Part shown: in pieces, positions 1-8,013 of the stretch
How the letters are laid out: the number at the start of each line of letters is the position of its first letter
How positions within the stretch are numbered: position 1 is the stretch's first letter
Source: Segetibacter aerophilus
GTDB taxonomy: Bacteria; Bacteroidota; Bacteroidia; Chitinophagales; Chitinophagaceae
Assembly: GCF_007991655.1 (NCBI RefSeq)
Contig: NZ_BJYT01000029.1
Location: forward strand, 1-58,218
Direction: 5' to 3'
Length of the DNA stretch: 58,218 nt
Notes under the pieces: generated by a model
What the model saw: only the letters and a program-made list of their open reading frames with translations
The model's database searches: none
What the model was told of the DNA's origin: nothing
Made by a program: the position numbers and the translations under genes

Positions 1-1062
1 GTGTCTGGCAGTATGGGTAGTAAGTTCTTTATTTATTCCAGCCACTTTTGTTATGTCTTTTAAATAAGCATTGAATTTTTGATTGCTGTGTATTGGAAAG
101 ACTTTATTGTAAGCAAGACAATATGGATGGTCTTTGTACTTTTCTATTATTTGTTCAACCACTGGTAAAATGGGTACATTTTCGTTGCCGGATGTTTTCT
201 CCCTGTTTTTTACAAACCATCTTCCACCGTCGTCAAGTACCTGGATATTTTCCGGGGCTAGGAGAAAGGCATCAGTGTAAGCATACCCGGTAAAGCACAT
301 GGCTATATAGCAATCCCTGGCTTCCTCAAGCGCAACCCTTTTAAATTTTGTATTCATTAGCTTTTTAAGCTCTCCCTCCGTCAATCTTTCTCTGGCAGTA
401 GTTTGATAGCTACACCGGTAAAGCTGAAATGGGTTAGTTGGAATCAACTCCTTCTGCACCGCCAATGTCAGGATCTTTTTGAGGTTCTTTATGTGCTTCA
501 TGATCGTATTGTTCTGAAGGTGTTCATATACCGATAAGTAATGCTCGAAGTCATTGGGGAAAGTTTGTTTCACATCTGCCAGTGATATATCTGCCTTACT
601 ATATTCAGCCTGAAGGAACGCTCTTAGTTTTTCTTTAGTAGCGTAATATTTTTTTAAGGTGGCGATGCTCTTTTTACCGGCTTCTACCTTCTGTTGGAAA
701 GTTGTATTGTGGTAATCAAAAATATCCATGAAGGTTTTTTTTGGCTGGGCTTTACCCAACAAAGTTTCTTTCAGCATTTCGGGATGAACATGTTGGGACT
801 GCGCGCAGAGCACCATGAATTGGTGCTCGAGCTGCCCCCTGATATTGTGGATTTTTTGATTGATTACTTGTGCTTCGATAGTTCTACTTGTAACCTGTTC
901 TTTTTGCTGGTTGAAGAACTCAGGTTCTACTTTGAGGCCGGAAGACATTTGGGCTTGCTTCCCGTCAATGGTAATTCGGATATAAATAGGCGCTTTCCCC
1001 CGCCTGTCGGTCTTGACTTTCCACAGCCAAAACAATACACTGAGATTTTGCATACTTTTCAT
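1..1062 (-). CDS. Tyrosine recombinase of a second mobile element (partial, C-terminus beyond window)
   Basis: An open frame of 354 codons runs leftward from an ATG at 1062 and leaves the window at position 1 without a stop. It begins MKSMQNLSVLFWLWK and continues with the N-terminal motif of Bacteroidota integrases (KAPIYIRITIDGKQAQ), which is the Arm-DNA-binding region. A core-binding SAM-like domain follows, then a catalytic domain with CFTGYAYTDAFLL, where the usual first catalytic Arg is Ala. The last visible residues, THTARH, are the HxxR box; the nucleophilic Tyr lies outside the window. Replacement of the first Arg is known in IntDOT-like Bacteroidota recombinases, so this does not by itself mean inactivity. 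A second ATG at 1053 is possible. The gene points away from the tRNA-derived repeat at 1438, so it probably belongs to a neighbouring element. Confidence 0.85.
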   Translation of the reverse strand, partial: MKSMQNLSVLFWLWKVKTDRRGKAPIYIRITIDGKQAQMSSGLKVEPEFFNQQKEQVTSRTIEAQVINQKIHNIRGQLEHQFMVLCAQSQHVHPEMLKETLLGKAQPKKTFMDIFDYHNTTFQQKVEAGKKSIATLKKYYATKEKLRAFLQAEYSKADISLADVKQTFPNDFEHYLSVYEHLQNNTIMKHIKNLKKILTLAVQKELIPTNPFQLYRCSYQTTARERLTEGELKKLMNTKFKRVALEEARDCYIAMCFTGYAYTDAFLLAPENIQVLDDGGRWFVKNREKTSGNENVPILPVVEQIIEKYKDHPYCLAYNKVFPIHSNQKFNAYLKDITKVAGINKELTTHTARH

Positions 1063-1437
1063 GATGACTATTTTAAATTTTAAAAATGGTTGCGCAATCT
1101 GAAAACCGCCGCTTTATCGTTTTTTTGGGGGGACCTTTTGGCTCCCCGTTCAGGCCCCTGCTTTTTTCTTTTCACGTAGATGGACCTGTGGTTCAGGTCC
1201 CTCACAGTCCCCGTTCCGCTCCCTCCTGATGGTACCTTTCGCCATGTCTTAAAACGCAGCATTGACGGGCTTTTTATCCAAATCCGGTAACCTCAAATTT
1301 TAAAAAAGGCTATTGGTATATGAAACAGGTTACCGAATTGTTTGATATTCTTTGATATTGTTTAAACAGGGGAAAATAAAAAAGCCGTGCAAATCAATGA
1401 GTTGCGACGGCTTTTAGGAGAGTTTGATACCTATTTG
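1063..1437. other. Intergenic region between integrase fragment and attL
   Basis: I see no convincing gene here. A 60-codon minus-strand frame (1080-1262) lies directly upstream of the integrase but has no recognisable domain and an arginine/lysine-rich composition typical of chance frames. The only clear structure is the terminator-like hairpin at 1381-1414. Confidence 0.5.
1378..1415 (-). terminator. Hairpin with T-run, likely terminator displaced from the tRNA gene
   Basis: Arms AAAGCCGT (1381-1388) and ACGGCTTT (1407-1414) form an 8-bp stem. Read on the minus strand, the stem is followed by a T-rich tract. It lies just beyond the 3' end of the truncated tRNA copy, where a terminator of the original tRNA transcript, or of the neighbouring element's end, would be expected. 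Confidence 0.6.
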
Positions 1438-1482
1438 GTGGGCCCACTAGGATTTGAACCTAGGACCACCTGATTATGAGTC
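1438..1482 (-). repeat. attL: 45-bp direct repeat, 3' fragment of the CAU tRNA
   Basis: Identical over 45 bp to 26031-26075. It covers the acceptor 3' strand, T-arm, variable loop and the 3' half of the anticodon arm. At 1483 the sequence changes from the tRNA to unrelated AT-rich DNA, so this copy cannot form a tRNA. Confidence 0.92.
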
Positions 1483-1609
1483 CAATTTTTTATGAAAAAC
1501 AAAACGAGAGTTTTTGTTATCAATTTTATTGGAACGCAGCCCCAGCAAAGATTCCAGAGGAAATTTACTTATAGCTATTAATTGTTATTTGTCCTATTTA
1601 TATTAAATT

Positions 1610-1630
1610 TGTGTCGGAATTGTGTCGGAA
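1610..1630 (+). promoter_or_regulatory. Paired TGTGTCGGAA motifs, candidate integrase arm sites (left end)
   Basis: TGTGTCGGAA occurs at 1610-1619 and again at 1621-1630, one helical turn apart (11 bp), between attL and the integrase start codon. The same pair with the same spacing and orientation is present at the right end (25965-25985). Position and symmetry suggest arm-type binding sites for the integrase, but no binding data are available. Confidence 0.55.
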
Positions 1631-1655
1631 AAATCTGAGATATAAATTTTATTAA

Positions 1656-2873
1656 ATGGCTGAATTGGCAACAACTTCAATATTTATTGATAGGTACCAC
1701 CCTCAACAAGATGGGAAGTGTGCGATATCGATAAGGATAACCTACCAAAGAAGAAAAAAGTATTATCCTACATCCTTTAACCTAACAATCGAGCAGTTCA
1801 CTAAGGTTATGGCTCAGCGGCCTCGAAATGAGTTTAAGGAGACAAGAATGAAACTAAATGCGCTGGAAGGAAAAGCCTCAGAAATAATCAAAGAATTGCC
1901 TTTTTTTACCTGGAATAGCTTTGAGAAGAAATTTTTAAAGAATAAAGGAAATTCCTCTAATATATCCCATGCTTTTGAAGATTATATATCTGAACTACTA
2001 GCGGAGAAAAGAATTGGAACTGCGGAGTCCTATAAGTGCGCTACGACTAGTATAAATAAATTTAAACCAAATCTAATTTTCGCTGACGTCACTCCTGAGT
2101 TGCTCCGTAGTTATGAGAATTGGATGCTTACTAATAAAAAAAGCGTTACGACAACTGGAATTTACCTGCGAAGTCTTAGGACGATTTTCAACATTGCTAT
2201 TTCTGAAGGTATCGTATCAAAGGAATTATATCCTTTTGGAAGGCGCAGATTTGAAATACCAACTGGAAAAAACATCAAAAAAGCCCTTACCATTAAAGAT
2301 ATTTCCTCTCTTTATCATTACACTCCATTGCAAGGAAGTAGCCAAGAAATGGCAAAGGATTTATGGATGTTTATCTATTTCTGTAATGGTATTAATGTAA
2401 AAGACCTATGTCTTCTAAAATATAAAGATATTGACGGAGATGTATTGGTCTTTAAAAGAGCAAAAACAATAAGAACAAAAAGAAGAGTTGAGGCTATCCG
2501 AGTTCCGTTGCTGGACCCGGCTATCGAGATTATTAAAAGGTGGGGTAGTAAGAAAGTGACAGGTGACACGTATATATTTCCTATTTTAAAGGAAGATCTT
2601 TCACCTGAAAGGGAACGTCAATTGATAAAGCAAATAAACGACGTGATTAACGCAAACATGAAAACTATCGCTAAAACTGTTGGAATTAATCAAGATGTAA
2701 CAACGTATGCTGCCCGACATAGTTTTGCTACAATATTAAAAAAGAGCGGGGCGAGCACAGAGTTTATAAGTGAGGCATTGGGGCATTCAAACCTAAAGAC
2801 AACACAAAGTTATTTAGCCTCGTTTGACGATGACCAAAAGAAAGAAATGGCTAAGGCACTGGCCGCATTTTAA
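1656..2873 (+). CDS. Island tyrosine integrase
   Basis: A 405-aa site-specific recombinase that would catalyse integration and excision at the tRNA repeat. The N-terminal Arm-binding domain spans about residues 5-85, the SAM-like core-binding domain about 100-195, and the catalytic domain about 205-400. Visible catalytic signatures are YAARHSFAT (351-359, Arg354), LGHSNLKTTQSYL (375-387, His377) and nucleophile Tyr386. Where most family members have the first catalytic Arg (xxGxRxxDL), this protein reads YFCNGINVKDL, with Asn. The upstream element's integrase also lacks this Arg, as is common in Bacteroidota. The gene starts 174 bp from attL and reads into the island, the usual arrangement. 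Upstream lies the paired TGTGTCGGAA motif, so expression could be modulated by integrase binding. Confidence 0.92.
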   Translation: MAELATTSIFIDRYHPQQDGKCAISIRITYQRRKKYYPTSFNLTIEQFTKVMAQRPRNEFKETRMKLNALEGKASEIIKELPFFTWNSFEKKFLKNKGNSSNISHAFEDYISELLAEKRIGTAESYKCATTSINKFKPNLIFADVTPELLRSYENWMLTNKKSVTTTGIYLRSLRTIFNIAISEGIVSKELYPFGRRRFEIPTGKNIKKALTIKDISSLYHYTPLQGSSQEMAKDLWMFIYFCNGINVKDLCLLKYKDIDGDVLVFKRAKTIRTKRRVEAIRVPLLDPAIEIIKRWGSKKVTGDTYIFPILKEDLSPERERQLIKQINDVINANMKTIAKTVGINQDVTTYAARHSFATILKKSGASTEFISEALGHSNLKTTQSYLASFDDDQKKEMAKALAAF

Positions 2874-3015
2874 AAAAAGAAATTGTACCCAACAAGTAAG
2901 AAGCAGATATATATACATTTACGATAGGGAGAATTGGTAAGTAAATTATTGAGGCTGTTAATCCGACCAAAAGGGAAGCGGCCAATTAAATTACCTTAGA
3001 CCCTTAAATATTACT

Positions 3016-3582
3016 ATGCAAATAATAAAAAATATACAAAATAGAATTTATGAAATAAGAGGCGAAAGAGTAATGCTCGATAGAGATTTAGCAGCCTTGT
3101 ATGAAACGGAAACTAAAGCTTTAAACCTTGCTGTAAAACGCAATATTAAGAGGTTTCCAGAAGATTTTATGTTTCAGCTTAATAAGGACGAATTTGAAGA
3201 ATTAAGGTTTCAAATTGAAACCTTAGAAAAAAATGATCATCCTCTAAGGTTGCAAAATGAAACCTTAAAGACAGGCCGAGGTCAGCATAGTAAGTACTTG
3301 CCTTACGCTTTTACAGAGCAAGGCGTTGCCATGTTAAGTGGAGTACTAAACAGCGATAAAGCAATAAATATGAACATTGCTATTATGAGAGCTTTTGTAG
3401 AAGTAAGAAAAGTATTACTAAGGCAAAACGATTTAAAAGAACAGTTGCAACAGATAAAAGAACGTTTAGGCGAGCATGATGTACAGCTAAACCAAATTTA
3501 TGATGCAATGGAAAATTTGTTAGATGAAAAAGCAGCAGGGCGAAAATGGGAGGAAAGAGAAAGGATAGGATTTAAAAAGTAA
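3016..3582 (+). CDS. ORF6N-domain DNA-binding protein
   Basis: A 188-aa protein. Residues about 5-115 match the ORF6N domain (EIRGERVMLDRDLAALYE, then VKRNIKRFPEDFMFQL, then YAFTEQGVAMLSGVL), a KilA-N-related fold common in phages and mobile elements. Residues 135-175 are predicted coiled coil (LKEQLQQIKERLGEHDVQLNQI). Proteins of this type are thought to bind DNA, but no specific role is established. The region between the two halves has two near-identical heptads (FQIETLEKND, LQNETLKTG). It sits 142 bp after the integrase and just before an uncharacterised island gene, so a regulatory function in the element is plausible. Confidence 0.85.
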   Translation: MQIIKNIQNRIYEIRGERVMLDRDLAALYETETKALNLAVKRNIKRFPEDFMFQLNKDEFEELRFQIETLEKNDHPLRLQNETLKTGRGQHSKYLPYAFTEQGVAMLSGVLNSDKAINMNIAIMRAFVEVRKVLLRQNDLKEQLQQIKERLGEHDVQLNQIYDAMENLLDEKAAGRKWEERERIGFKK

Positions 3583-3600
3583 TTATTTTAATGGTATGAA

Positions 3601-4548
3601 ATGAAGCATTACAAGGACTTTATAATAAAGCTTCAAACATTAGACATCAAAACAGCTCAAAAAAGACAGGATGAGTCGCGTAACCCAGAAAATTTCTCTA
3701 TTTACGTTATCAGTCATCAAAACCCTTACTTAAGCGATACATTCAGAAATGAACTAAAGGAACTAAAAGAGCTTGCAGTAATAGATATTTTAAACCTTTC
3801 CAGCGATCAGATACAACTTCAATTACACAGATTGGGTGAATTAAGGGAACATTATCACCAGTTTTGGAACAGTTTAAAGCATTCGGATGTTCCGGTAGGT
3901 AGCGAACACCTAACAGATCTACTATACAGTTTAAATTTGAACGAACTATTTATCGTTCCCGAATTATCATTTCAGGATCATGCTAAAGCGGATGACTATT
4001 TCATCACTGATTTACAGGATAGTATTAGAGCACGTCAGAATGCATTGGAAGAATTTGAACAAAGTGTTTTCAAAGCTACTCGGCAAGGCAAGGAAGCGGA
4101 AAAGACGGATAATATAAAGCCGGTGAAAAAGGAGGAACCGAAACCCGTATTTAAGGAAAGTGTAATAGCGGAACTTTATGAACTGGTAAAGGATTATTTT
4201 AAACCAATTGATCATCCTCAACTGAAAAGCCTACTGACGGGAGAAATCGAAGTAGAACATACGCTTGCTTTTAGAGGTGCCGGAAATCAGCTTGCCGATG
4301 CCTTTAAACAACTATTTGAGGCTAATTTAATCATCGGTTGTAACAAGGCACAATTAATTAGCTGGATTATCGAACACTTTACATACAGTGACAAAGGAGC
4401 CGTAAAGAACTATTCTGAAAAATACCTCTTAGATATAATTTCCTCCAATACAAAGACTTGTCAATCTCCTATCTTAAACGTTCGAAAAAAGGATGGCCAG
4501 TTCGTAATCTTACCTCTGCAAAGAAACAATAGAAATAACAAAACATAG
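3601..4548 (+). CDS. Uncharacterised island protein, RteC-like C-terminal region
   Basis: A 315-aa protein, 18 bp downstream of the ORF6N gene. It has no signal peptide or membrane segment. The N-terminal half is helical and charged, a Lys/Glu-rich linker occurs around residues 165-185 (EKTDNIKPVKKEEPKPVFK), and a compact C-terminal part contains LISWIIEHFTYSDKGAVKNY, CQSPILNV and QFVILPLQRNN. The C-terminal pattern resembles proteins found beside integrases and excisionase-like HTH genes in Bacteroidota mobile elements, where RteC-family regulators act. I cannot assign it firmly to RteC. The likely role is element regulation or replication control, inferred only from position. Confidence 0.6.
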   Translation: MKHYKDFIIKLQTLDIKTAQKRQDESRNPENFSIYVISHQNPYLSDTFRNELKELKELAVIDILNLSSDQIQLQLHRLGELREHYHQFWNSLKHSDVPVGSEHLTDLLYSLNLNELFIVPELSFQDHAKADDYFITDLQDSIRARQNALEEFEQSVFKATRQGKEAEKTDNIKPVKKEEPKPVFKESVIAELYELVKDYFKPIDHPQLKSLLTGEIEVEHTLAFRGAGNQLADAFKQLFEANLIIGCNKAQLISWIIEHFTYSDKGAVKNYSEKYLLDIISSNTKTCQSPILNVRKKDGQFVILPLQRNNRNNKT

Positions 4549-4636
4549 GAGTATTATCGGAGGAATACAGGCATAACCGCTTGTAAGCCTGCAAAACACT
4601 CCACTACCATTGCAGTATAAAAATAAAAATACTGTT

Positions 4637-4978
4637 ATGGAAACAATCACGTTTGAACAATTACCGCAAGCTGTAACGAGGCTACATGAAAAACTGGATC
4701 ATATTGAACAGTTGTTACGCGAGGCAAATGACCATTCTCCTAAGACGGATGAGCTGCTTACAATAGCACAGGCAGCAGAGTTCCTCAATCTTTCTACTCC
4801 CACCATCTACGGCAAAGTTAGCCGCAACGAAATTCCTGTTAACAAACAAGGTAAGCGCTTGTACTTTTACAAGTCAGAACTGGCTGAGTGGATAAAATCA
4901 GGACGAAAAAAGACGGTAACAGAAATAGCTCAGGAAGCAGATGAATATTTAGCTAACAGGAAAAAAGGTAACCGTTAA
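4637..4978 (+). CDS. Excisionase-like helix-turn-helix protein
   Basis: A 113-aa protein. The ATG at 4637 (METITFEQLPQAV) is preferred over an upstream TTG at 4610 that lacks support. Residues about 12-40 are an amphipathic helix (LHEKLDHIEQLLREAN). Residues about 43-90 form a MerR-type/HTH_17 domain (LLTIAQAAEFLNLSTPTIYG, then GKRLYFYKSELAEWI), the hallmark of the excisionase family DNA-binding proteins placed between the integrase and replication genes in Bacteroidota mobilisable elements. It may control excision or copy of the element. It is followed after 10 bp by the broken helicase gene. Confidence 0.85.
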   Translation: METITFEQLPQAVTRLHEKLDHIEQLLREANDHSPKTDELLTIAQAAEFLNLSTPTIYGKVSRNEIPVNKQGKRLYFYKSELAEWIKSGRKKTVTEIAQEADEYLANRKKGNR

Positions 4979-4988
4979 ATCCATTCTT

Positions 4989-6131
4989 ATGTCTGTTACT
5001 AACTTCCCATTGAACGCACCTAATAGTTACATCCGCGTTCAGACAAACTACTACAAGAAATGCCCCCAGCCAACGATACAAGGTGAATACATAGAAGTCT
5101 GGATGCCATGGTCAGCAGAGATGCTGAAACAGGACATGTCCAGAGGTGCGTTTAAAAGAAACCCTAAGTTTGACGGCTTCTCCTTCGTTCCGAGCCATTT
5201 AAACTACCAGGAAACCGTTGGCAGCTTCTATAACCTATACCAACCAAGAGAGTGGAAACTTGAACCGGGAAGCCGCCAAAACATACTGGAATTTCTGCGC
5301 CACACTTTCAATGAACAGTATGAGCTTGGCTTTGACTGCATGCAGCCGCTTTATTCTAAACCCACTCAAAAGTTGCCCGTACTGTGCCTAGTATCAAGGG
5401 AGCGTAAAACATGCAAGTCAACTTTTCTCAACCTGCTCAAACTGATCTTTGAAAAGAACATGACTTTTAGTCGCAACAGTGACTTTAGGTCACAGTTTAA
5501 TTCTGACTGGATGAATATGTTGATAATAGCCGTAGACGAAGTACTGCTGGACAGAAGGGAGGACTCGGAAAAAATCAAGAATTTAAGTACAGCACGAACC
5601 TCAAAAAGCGAGGCAAAAAACAAAGACGTTAAAAAGATTGAGTTTTTTGGAAAGTTTGTTCTGTACTCCAACAATGGAGAAAATTTTATAGTAATTGATC
5701 CAACAGAAACACGGTACTGGATAAGGAAAATACCAGTGCCTACTTCAAAAAATATACGGCTGTTGAAGGACATGGAAAAGGAGATCCCCTACCTTCTCCA
5801 CCACCTACTTAAAGAACCTTATCAGTTCCTTATCCGATAACAAGAATGTGTTTTCAGAAAAGCACTTGCGTGCAGATGCACTGTTACGCTTCATCAGAAA
5901 TAACCGCAATAAAACAGAAACAGAAATACTGTTGCTTTTTAAAGAAGTATTTGACTTACCAATGGGAGGGAAATCAGTTTTACTAATAAAGATTTACTCG
6001 AACTTCTTAAGAAAAGCAGCCCTCGTTTATCCAGGCAAAATATCTCGGCAGTATTGCAAAACGAGTGGGGATTGCAGCCGGTAAACAACAGTCTGAGCTA
6101 CCAAACCTATATCTATAACACTACCAGATGA
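4989..6131 (+). pseudogene. Primase-helicase-like (SF3/DUF5906-type) gene with two frameshifts
   Basis: The first frame (4989-5840, 283 aa) contains a helicase-like ATPase core: a Walker A-like segment that is degenerate (SRERKTCKSTFLNLL, about 136-150) and Walker B MLIIAVDEV (about 177-185). It stops at TAA 5838-5840. Homology-like reading continues in the next frame (5841 to about 5978: LSDNKNVFSEKHLRADALLRFI), then returns to the original frame (about 5979-6131: FTNKDLLELLKKSSPRLSRQ, ending in SYQTYIYNTTR). The last part has the usual C-terminal look of this family. A single intact product of about 380 aa would need two frame changes. The helicase is therefore either inactivated or carries two sequencing errors; the degenerate Walker A argues for decay. 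Confidence 0.75.
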
Positions 6132-6197
6132 ACTGGTTCAGGTTCAATACACAGGGAGTTATTATACGATTTCACAGGATTGGATGGAGCAAAAATT

Positions 6198-6392
6198 TGA
6201 TGAGAGTAGGGTGAAAAACACATGAAAGCTAGATTAGTAAAGGTTTTAAGCCCTCATCAAAATCCTGAAAGTTTGATGAGCCATGATGAGCACGATGAGA
6301 ATTCTCATCAAAGTAAAGATCTATGATGAGATTATGATGAGCACTTAAACAATTAAAAATAAAGGGTTAGAAGCTTTCTCATCATCTCATCA
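6198..6392 (+). repeat. Iteron-like cluster of TGATGAG/CTCATCA heptamers
   Basis: Nine exact copies of TGATGAG occur in 195 bp: forward at 6198, 6274, 6284, 6324, 6335; reverse at 6253, 6304, 6378, 6386. One near copy is at 6293. They build two strong dyads: CTCATCAAA (6253-6261) with TTTGATGAG (6272-6280), and the 16-bp palindrome GATGAGAATTCTCATC (6294-6309). The cluster is in the noncoding gap between the helicase and primase remnants, the expected place for a replication origin or its initiator binding region. Confidence 0.7.
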
Positions 6393-6485
6393 TAAAAAAC
6401 ATCCTGTTACATCGGCACTTTTCACGCCTGCCTTTTTAAGCCAGCTAGGATCACATAATAGACCACCAAAATAAAGACAAGTACA

Positions 6486-7406
6486 ATGAACAACATACGA
6501 TTTTCTATACAAGAAGCAAAGCAGATTAACCCGGTAGATCACCTTAAAAAATTAGGCTATCAACCACAGAAAATCAGGAACCAGGATTACTGTTATTTGT
6601 CACCATTAAGGGATGAAAAAACAGCTTCACTTAAAGTCAACCGAAAACTAAATGCATGGTTCGATCATGGAACAGTACAGGGAGGAAACATAATAGACTT
6701 TGAGATTTATCACCGTTGTAATGTCTCTGAATTGCTGGTAAAACTGCAGAATTTTTTTTCTTTTCACCCGCAGACACTGACGGTTCAACAGCCTCTGCAA
6801 AAGGCGCAAAACCAGTATGAGGCACTTGAACCTGCAATAAAAGTGATAGCCGCAAAACCACTTGCACATCCTGCTCTTTGCCGATATCTTGACACTAGAA
6901 AAATACCTTTTAAGCTGGGTAATAAATACTGCAAGTAAGTAGAATTGAGCTGCACAATAAGGGATATTTTGCTATAGGATTTGAAAATAATTGAGGAGGT
7001 TTCGAACTACGAAACGAGCTCTTTAAAGGCAGCATCTCCCCCAAAGAGGTCACCATAAATTCGAAGCCAAAATTCTAAAATTATTTCTGTTTGTGAAGGT
7101 TTCTTCAGCTTTCTTTCCTACCAGGTTTTATTTCAAGATCCATCTCATCAACTGACAAATTTTCTTGTACTAAACTCCCTTGCATTCTATAAAAAGAGCC
7201 AGCAGAAATTGGAAAAATATGATCGGGTTCAGCTGATTTGGACCGGGATCTGGCCTGTACAAAACAAAAGCAGGGAGGCCTTAAAATGGGATAAAAAGTA
7301 CACTGACAGAAGTCATCTCTATAGCGAACGCAACGACCTAAACGACTTTTTGATTGATCAAAGCCAACACATTAAACAACACCACCGATTAGGAAGCCAT
7401 TTGTAA
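6486..7406 (+). pseudogene. CHC2/TOPRIM DNA primase, broken by frameshifts and a stop
   Basis: Frame 1 (6486-6938, 150 aa) has the CHC2-like zinc-finger start of Bacteroidota element primases (QEAKQINPVDHLKKLGYQPQ, YLSPLRDEKTASLKVN, GGNIIDF). It stops at 6936. Matching sequence resumes in another frame at about 6947 (ELHNKGYFAIGFENN), has an in-frame TGA at 6992-6994, and continues GGFELRNELFKGSISPKEVT to about 7077. A third frame runs to 7406 and contains TOPRIM-like FFSFLSYQVLF, LTNFLVLNSLAFYKKSQQ and NDLNDFLID. At least two frameshifts and one nonsense codon make a functional primase very unlikely. Together with the broken helicase this disables the element's replication module. Confidence 0.8.
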
Positions 7407-7490
7407 AAGTCGTTATTACTTATTGTTTCATCCGCTTAAAGCCGAATTAATGTTCGACAATGGTAAAATCATTTAAAGTGCCTTTGCACT

Positions 7491-7528
7491 GGCTAGATGT
7501 CCGTTTGTAATACAAACGAAATCCAGCC
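7491..7528 (+). other. Candidate oriT hairpin upstream of mobC
   Basis: A perfect 7-bp inverted repeat CGTTTGT (7502-7508) / ACAAACG (7512-7518) is embedded in a longer imperfect one, GGCTAGAT (7491-7498) / ATCCAGCC (7521-7528). It lies in the 214-bp noncoding gap directly before the mobC-relaxase pair, the normal position of an oriT in mobilisable elements. The nick site cannot be located from sequence alone. Confidence 0.5.
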
Positions 7529-7620
7529 CTTACCCCTCGGAACTCGGGTCGGGAAGAATGAAGACAACCAAGCGCTTCGCCAAGGCTATTTAAATCATAA
7601 CCCAAAGAAAAAGATATGTG

Positions 7621-8013
7621 ATGAATGAGACAAAAACTAACAGGACAAGAGTTGTTACACTCCGCCTGACAATGGGTGAGTATGAAAGAATTACGACAAA
7701 TTTTAAGACAACGACCTGTCGCAAATTAAGCGATTACATGCGGTATGTTTTGCTTGAAAAGAAGTTAACTGTGTTTAAGAGAAATAAGTCAATGGACGAC
7801 TTTATGGCAGAACTAATCCTGCTGAGAAATGAACTGAATGCTATCGGAAATAACTACAACCAGGTAGTAAAAAAACTCCATTTATTACAGACGATACCTG
7901 AATTTAAAACGTGGTTTTTTATAAATGAATCAGCCAAAGAAAGCCTCGTAAAAAAGGTTGATGAAATCAAATTAAGGATCAATCAATTTTCCGACAAATG
8001 GTCGCAAGAATAA
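7621..8013 (+). CDS. mobC: MobC-like relaxosome accessory protein
   Basis: A 130-aa protein with an N-terminal ribbon-helix-helix-like segment (RVVTLRLTMGEYERITTNF, then RKLSDYMRYVLLEKKL). The MobC-characteristic helical region FMAELILLRNELNAIGNNYN follows at about residues 60-80. MobC proteins bind oriT and help the relaxase open the DNA. A GTG three bases upstream could also serve as start; ATG at 7621 is preferred. The end overlaps the relaxase gene by 16 bp, so the two are translationally coupled. The gene looks intact, unlike the replication genes before it. Confidence 0.9.
   Translation: MNETKTNRTRVVTLRLTMGEYERITTNFKTTTCRKLSDYMRYVLLEKKLTVFKRNKSMDDFMAELILLRNELNAIGNNYNQVVKKLHLLQTIPEFKTWFFINESAKESLVKKVDEIKLRINQFSDKWSQE

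Noticed and set aside
1080-1262. 60-codon minus-strand frame upstream of the left integrase
   Set aside because: No recognisable domain, no Shine-Dalgarno-like signal and Arg/Lys-rich composition typical of chance frames.
6198-6392. CRISPR array
   Set aside because: The repeats are only 7 bp, in both orientations and unequally spaced, with no spacer-like units and no cas genes nearby.
7407-7620. A small gene before mobC
   Set aside because: No frame of useful length; the gap is better explained as an oriT/regulatory region.
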